NCBI RefSeq assembly: GCF_000471905.2
Contig: NW_006499751.1
Location: 6,218,523 to 6,282,522, forward strand
DNA length: 64,000 nt
Direction: 5' to 3'
Origin: Amborella trichopoda
Taxonomy: Eukaryota; Streptophyta; Magnoliopsida; Amborellales; Amborellaceae
Every line of letters starts with the position of its first letter. Within the stretch, counting starts at the first letter, position 1. Made by a program: the position numbers and the translations under genes. This document shows positions 58,678-64,000 of this stretch, piece by piece. The notes below the pieces were generated by a model. The model had not been told where the DNA came from. It saw only the letters and a list, made by a program, of their open reading frames with translations, and did no database searches.

Positions 58678-60000
58678 TTTTTTTTATCAAAATAGCTTTC
58701 ACGGTAGTCATATTACCATGAAAGTATGATGTATCACGATACTTAAAGTGCCATGATAACTATTGTGATTACAGTAGAAAAGTTTCCGAGATGCTAAAGG
58801 GCATCATGCTCACGCGATTCAGATTATGGCCTAGAGCATTGGCCTCTGCAATTCTCTGTTTCTCTTTCTTAAATTTCTTCTTTAGAGTGTGGAGTTGATA
58901 TTGACATTGGGCTTCAGTTCTTGGAGTTTCATAGGAAGTTGAAACTCTCTTCGAGAGCTTTTGCGCCCATGTTGAAAAAACCTCACCCCAAGCTTCGAAT
59001 AATACCATTAGCCGAGTAGAACTCTCAGGGCTTTTCTGAAGCCTCAAACAAACGTAATGCATTAGCTAGATTGGGAGCAGCACTGCTAGGGTTAGAGAAC
59101 TTCTTTCTAGATGCCTTAAGCAGTGACCTCTACTTCTTCTTCCCCCAATTTCGCCTTAGTATAACCCATTTCATCACCCTATGTTTTTTTCTCTCTATCC
59201 CTATTCATGGTGGTCCACCAGAAAAGGGTCGATTGAGCTCAGAGCTGCTGCGCCTGCAACAGTGAATGCTAGAACTAGGTTTGCTCTAGCATAGCCTGGT
59301 TTTTTTTTTTCCATAATTTGAATAGCTGTTAAAATGGAACGGGAATGGCGAGGGCTTATTGGATAGGGAGCCATGGCCTTCTCGAGAGAGCTAAGTCTTC
59401 TTGCTATCCAGTGCATCAAGGACTTTCAAGCATCGTTCAGCTTCTTCTAGAGCCGAGCTCTCTGGAGGTGTTGGAAATGGGAAATTTGCAACCTAAAAGT
59501 AAAGGACACAGTTAACTCATATAATTAATATATGGGATTTTCAAATAAGAAATACTGGAGCTCCACAACCCCACTGCAATGACAAAATTTGTGACTAGGG
59601 GGCCTTTGGAAAGACGCAACTGGACCTCTCTCTATGCTTCTTGTTCTTTCTCAATGCTCAGCACTCTCATGGAGAGATAAATGACCAATCTCTCCTCCCC
59701 CCCCCCCCCTTTCCCCACCCAAAGATTTTAAGCAAGGCTTGCGATCCACCACTTTCACTCACCTTGCTTGCACTCTCAAGTGTACCCCCGCCCTCTATGA
59801 AGAAACCCTCTTCTCTGGTTGATGGTCTTCCTCCTCCGCCTCTTCCTCTTGTCTGGATAATTAGGGTAAAAAAACTACCGAGCTGTTAAAGGGCGTCATT
59901 AAGTTCTGCATAATATGTGAAAGTCATCACGGCACCTTGAGTACCATGATGCATCATACTTTGTAGTATAACTACTGTGTAGGTTGTTTTGGTAAAAAAA
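58678..60000. mobile_element. TIR DNA element carrying a host gene fragment
   Basis: The left end (atcaaaatag..cacggtagtcatattacc..aaagtatgatgtatcacgat, to about 58762) is the inverted counterpart of the right end (59918-60000; reverse complement reads accaaaac..cacagtagttatac and aaagtatgatgcatcatgg). Inside each TIR lies a direct repeat CCGAG.TG.TAAAGGGC.TCAT (about 58785 and 59877). The body holds the trihelix-like fragment below and no transposase, as in Pack-type elements. Target duplication is unclear because of flanking T/A runs. Confidence 0.55.
58769..59062 (-). pseudogene. Trihelix (SIP1/ASIL-like) transcription factor fragment
   Basis: An open minus frame of 97 codons contains FEAWGEVFSTWAQKLS and RTEAQCQYQLHTLKKKFK followed by KEKQRIAEA. 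The order W-G-E, then RT..QC....LKKK+K.EK matches the end of the trihelix DNA-binding domain of the SIP1 clade. The upstream half of the domain and the rest of the protein are missing, and neighbouring frames hold stops. It lies inside a TIR element, so it is probably a captured exon piece and not a working gene. Confidence 0.45.
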
Positions 60001-60067
60001 TATCAATTAAAAAAAAGGTACGGACAAGGTTTAAGAGACTATAAGGTTATTTTTTTTTTCTACTTAA

Positions 60068-60257
60068 ACAAAAATTAAAGAGTAATGATCCTATAGGATA
60101 GACAAAAATTAAAGAGTAATGATCCTATAGGATCTTCTCCCATTCATGTGTGTAGGACTTCAGGACTTGACTTTTCTATAAATCTGTACCAAATTTAATG
60201 ATGATCCTGTAAAGTTTTACACACACAACTGGAAAAGGTCCTATAGGATAATTTCTC
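60068..60257. mobile_element. Small MITE with duplicated left end
   Basis: The left end GAGTAATGATCCTATAGGAT (60114) is inverted at the right end (reverse complement GAGAAATTATCCTATAGGAC, ending 60257), and both continue into CTTCTCC/CTTTTCC and gtgtgt words. The left end with its flank is repeated in tandem with a 34-bp period (60068 and 60102). The core is 144 bp and non-coding. Confidence 0.6.
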
Positions 60258-60596
60258 ATAATTAAAATATATTTGTGATAATTTCCCTAATCTTATCTCC
60301 ACAAATTTTTTTCCATTCAAATAGTTCACTGTTCAAGTGGAGAGCATAGGAGAATTGATCTACTTGTGGAACTGTCAATTTGAATAGAGAGTAAGACAGA
60401 GAATCTATTGTCTTTTGGGGCATTGTCAACATAAACAGAGAGAGAGGGACGCCCATGACCACCACCCTGATTGCTGCCGCTTCTAATGGCACCACCACAA
60501 GTGGCAATGGTACATGTCAAGCAATGATAGTCATGAAGTTAGTGGCATGGGAGGGATGGGGTCAGTGAGGCGATGGTGGTCTCTCTTTTTCGAATA

Positions 60597-60757
60597 AAGA
60601 AAGCTTTTGGATTCAATTACAAAGTAATTAATATCATGTATGTTGTAAACTAATAGCCTAGAATTAAAGAAGAATGTACTTCTACTTCTATTCCTAAGTC
60701 TGATACAAATAAGGAATTTCCCAAGAAGAAGAAGAACAAATTATTTGGCAAATAAAG
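60597..60757 (+). pseudogene. Pararetrovirus-related fragment, first copy
   Basis: Shares about 160 bp with 61572-61735. Both translate in the same frame to KAFG..YKVIN followed, after stops, by PR.KE and a lysine-rich stretch ending NKLFG or KKLFG. Two stop codons lie at the centre. Its link to the virus relic rests only on the second copy, which is followed by reverse-transcriptase sequence. Confidence 0.45.
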
Positions 60758-61571
60758 ATGGCTATTTTCTAAATTCTGAACCTCTCTGAAATGTTCATTT
60801 ATGAGGACGAGAAGTTTCCACTTGTTTCTAAAGAACCAACCATAGGAAAACATCAATTTTATAATAAAATATTATTTGGTGAACTATTTTCCCACAAAGC
60901 AAACATGCCCCTTGGATATAGCTCCCCAGTATGGTAGTTTCCCCACCATAATATCATCCCTCTCATCAGTATTTTACTTTTGAGCTTCTTGTACCCTTCC
61001 TTCATCGCTCTTGTATCAGGCATATTGGTTCAATCTTTTGGCTTTTATTAATTTCTTTCTCATTTCACTATTTTGCTTCTCTCATTATTCATCTACAGTA
61101 TTCACTGTCAACTTTCCCTTTTCTTTTTCATTCCCCTGTTGAGTCAATTGTCCTTTTTCCCTGGAAAAGCCAAATTTTTTAGACCATAACCGACAAGAGT
61201 TACTGCACTGCTAAGCGTAGTGAGAGTAAATTTATATAAATATTTTTCATGTGGAAGAGAGACATAAAACATGTTTCGGTATATTTGAAATCAAATTTTT
61301 ATAGCATGGAAACAAAGTATCATGTGTGAAAACAGAGTACCATATGTGCAAGAAAAAGATTTGATCCTACCTTGAGATGTTCATGATCTTTCAATGTTTC
61401 ATCTAAAAAAGAAACAAATAGTAAAGAACGGATATCCATAGATGTTTATCCCATTTATTTAATAGAATCATGGAAATGTATTACTTACAATACTCTCTGC
61501 TAAAATTTCTATGCATTATCTAAACTATACATTGCCCCAAAATATAACTGTGTGTCCAGTTTTCATAGAAA
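60758..61571. other. AT-rich DNA, no feature seen
   Basis: No coding frame, repeat or element end is recognised between the two virus-like copies. Confidence 0.5.
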
Positions 61572-62998
61572 TATCAGAAAAGAAAGCTTTTGGACTCGAT
61601 TACAAAGTAATTAATAGCAAGTATGTTATAAACTAGAAGCCTAGAGTTAAAGAACAATCTATTTCTACTTCTATTCCTGAGTTTGATGCAAAACAGGAAT
61701 TTCTGAAGAAGGAAAAGAAATTATTTGGCAATAAGGTTGGCTTCTTGTGCAAACTAGGTTTCAGATCAAAAAAAGGAAGAAAGAAAAATAGAAGGCAAAA
61801 GTTTTGAGGTTTGTGAAACATCATGCTCATATCAAATATTGGATGAGAAAAGCTCAATAAGTTATCTTTCAAGTTTAGATGATGAGTCAATTGTTTTTTC
61901 GAATGATAGGGCTAAAATTGAGAAAATAAAACAAAGCTTCAAAAGTAAATATAAACGAGATTTTTGAAATCTGTCTGGCAAACCACCTAAAACAGAATTA
62001 CCAAATGAATATGTTACCATATTCGAAAAATGGTGCATGCTCAGAAAAGTTTCGTAATACTAGCAAATATATCAATTTACACCAAAGAATTATGGAAGGT
62101 ATGGGTAAAATACCTTTAAGGTCACGAAGTTGATACCATGAATAGTAGGAGGAGATTAACAAATTTTGTCATAAAAGTTCATGTAAAAATCAGAGAAAAG
62201 ATAATTATGGCAAACTTTGTTAATATAGATGATGGAGAGTATCAAGCTGGAATTGATCCAATAACCCTTGAAGAGATTGGCCCCTATACGGCTTCAAAAG
62301 ATGTGCTAATTTTTACTATAGAAGGAGGAAAAGAAGTTGAGTGCCCCTAACTTCCAAAATGAGGACAAATAAATTACAAGAAAATCCTTATACGATATAA
62401 ATGAAGCCCATAAACTAGAAAGGGAATACAAAAAATATGAATTGATAAAGGAAATCAAGGACATGAGTTTAGAAGCAAGTTAAGAAATTTTTGAAGTTTC
62501 GAAAAAATGTTGTTTAAAATACCCTTTAGAGAGTTGGGACAAATCACATACGCACTTTTCATGATATTCCAATTCAAAGCAAATCAATTAGGTGTAATGA
62601 GAGGATGAAAAAGAATAAAAATAACAGGTTAAAGAACCGAATCAAAAGGTTAATTAAGTCATCAGAGTCAAATTATTCATATGGCGTGTTTATAGTTCAA
62701 AATTATTTAGAAGGAAAAAAAAAAGGTAGGAAAATCTGGCATGGTCATTAATTCCTCTAAATCACGTAACTGTTTAGATAAAGTAGCATATGTTGAATAA
62801 AAAAGAGTTGATTAAGAGGGTAGCACAAAAAAATAATTTTCCAAACTTAATTGAAAGTCTGGCTATCACCAAGTTATGATTGAAGAAGTAAATATTCATA
62901 AAACAACATTCTCCACTCCAGAAGGATTGTATGAATGAATGGTGATACCTTTTGGCCAAAAAATTGCCCCATCACAGTTTCAACATAAAATGGTGTTG
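61572..62998 (+). pseudogene. Endogenous pararetrovirus relic (Caulimoviridae-like) with RT motifs
   Basis: A run of broken plus-strand frames. 61572-61830 is basic. 61830-62070 contains SFKSKYKRDF and NEYVTIFEKWCM. 62138-62350 is an open stretch of 70 codons (IDPITLEEIGPYTASKD) of unknown role. 62650-62730 reads YGVFIVQNYLEGKKKGRK, like the start of a pararetroviral RT. 62837-62992 reads KSGYHQVMIEE, HKTTFSTPEGLYE and PFGQKIAPSQFQ, the RT fingers/palm region. In-frame stops occur at 62852-62854 and 62936-62938 within that piece, with more stops and frame changes upstream. The K-S-G and PFG..APS.FQ words favour Caulimoviridae (petuvirus/florendovirus side) over Ty3/gypsy. The catalytic YVDD part is not seen. 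Not functional. Confidence 0.6.
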
Positions 62999-63049
62999 TC
63001 ATGTATTTTTTATGTATTTCTTTCCCCAATGTGAATGAAAGAGGATGTG

Positions 63050-64000
63050 GTCACAACCAAGACCCATAGATACCAGACATGCTTATGGACTACGGAAGCC
63101 TGTGTAAAAATAAGCCCTATTTTGAAGAGAAATGGTAATGGTATTATCTTGGCCTCAAAAGATGTATAGGGGCCTCTTAGGACTTCAAAAAAGCATCTCC
63201 CTAAGTTTCATCACGATCCGATAAAAATAAGAGGGAACAAGCAAATAATTAGTTTGGAGTACAACTTTCTAATGTGCACAAGGTACACCATAGCTAAAAA
63301 CAAACGTTATTGATTTATGATGGCCGTCAGTCCACCGCATATTGATACGAAAGGCCGAAGCTAGCTCAACTGCCAAATTTCAGCTCAAACAGACCTTTCT
63401 AGGTCATGCTTTCCCAAAAGAGCGAGGCCTTTTACTATTCATGTGAAACCACCAAGAAACAATTCCCATTTATAATAATTGTATTTTTAAAAATGGGGCA
63501 TCCTTGAGAGAATTGTATCTCTATCGTCCTAAGGCAGATATTTTAATATGATGTTCCCCTGGTGTATTCTTGAGACGGGATAAATCCTAAAGAGAGTTGC
63601 CCGAAAAGTGCATTTTGTAGAATTTTATGTGCAAGACATCTCCTTGCTCAAACAAACCTTTCTCGAAGCTCTGAGATCGTATGACCTTAAAAATGGAAGC
63701 ATTGCGACCATGACTCCAAGCACTTCAATTTGAGATAAGATTTGCTCGAAGTGAAGACCAGGAAGACTCCGACCCAAGGCTCTAAAAAAAGCATAATTTT
63801 TTAGTCGCCAAAAAACTATTTCGGTGACTTTCAAAATTCCTAAAGAGATCAATCAAAGTCCAAATTACATGATTTTTTATTGAAAAACGATCACAGATTT
63901 CTTCTTCAATTGACAACTAAAAAGAAGACCAAAGACACGATAAATCAAGCTAGATCTAATGTTGAAGAATTCAAGCTTTTGTGTTTAGCTGGAATTTGGA
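63050..64000 (+). mobile_element. Diverged LTR-like sequence, continues past window end
   Basis: 63110-63230 resembles the start of LTR A in order: ataagccc, gaaatggtaa, ggcctcaaaag, gacttcaaaa, then ccctaagtttcatcacgatc (A: gccaagtttcatcatgatca). 63360-63400 (atttcagctcaaacagacctttc) resembles A near 9065. It is probably a distant member of the same LTR family. No gene is seen. Confidence 0.35.

Noticed and set aside
63625-63852. 75-codon minus-strand frame at the window end
   Set aside because: No recognisable domain, and it lies in probable LTR DNA.

Overview
Nuclear DNA of a flowering plant. The evidence is one intron-rich host gene, about 46 kb of nested plant Ty3/gypsy LTR retrotransposons, a plant pararetrovirus relic, and AT-rich intergenic DNA with small TIR elements. 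The species cannot be named from the sequence. There are no bacterial operons, CRISPR arrays or structural RNA genes. The only gene that looks intact is a purple acid phosphatase of the PAP15 type at 51.27-57.84 kb (+ strand, seven exons, 554 residues, all five metal-ligand motifs present).

Layout. 1-1.7 kb: minus-strand gag remnant and LTR of a Del/Tekay-like gypsy element (E). 1.68-46.35 kb: a cluster of related, decayed elements of one Tat-lineage gypsy family with very long LTRs (about 3.0-3.3 kb). Element C (minus) is a 3' LTR (1684-4691) plus 3' internal DNA to 8749, interrupted by a long-TIR foldback DNA element (7095-8429). Element A (plus) runs 8750-26890: 5' LTR, PBS, leader, gag, RT, RNase H, second RNase H, integrase, 3' region, 3' LTR. 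Fragment D (minus) is 26891-29060. Element B (minus) runs 29061-46350 with the same gene order. A and B converge and form a roughly 17-kb imperfect inverted repeat. Every retroelement gene has stops or frameshifts.

46.35-51.1 kb is intergenic. It holds an RNase H-like pseudogene, a second relic of the foldback TIR family, and a minisatellite ending about 0.8 kb before the PAP15 start codon. 57.8-64 kb holds a TIR element carrying a trihelix-like gene fragment, a small MITE, an endogenous pararetrovirus relic with reverse-transcriptase motifs, and a diverged LTR running off the end.

The most unusual signals are: (1) about 17 tandem hairpin units in the U5 of the Tat LTRs whose stem arms co-vary between units; (2) an antisense reading frame between pol and the 3' LTR kept open in both A and B; (3) the foldback element with two internal perfect hairpins per arm; (4) a 983-base assembly gap where the sister copy predicts only 59 bases.
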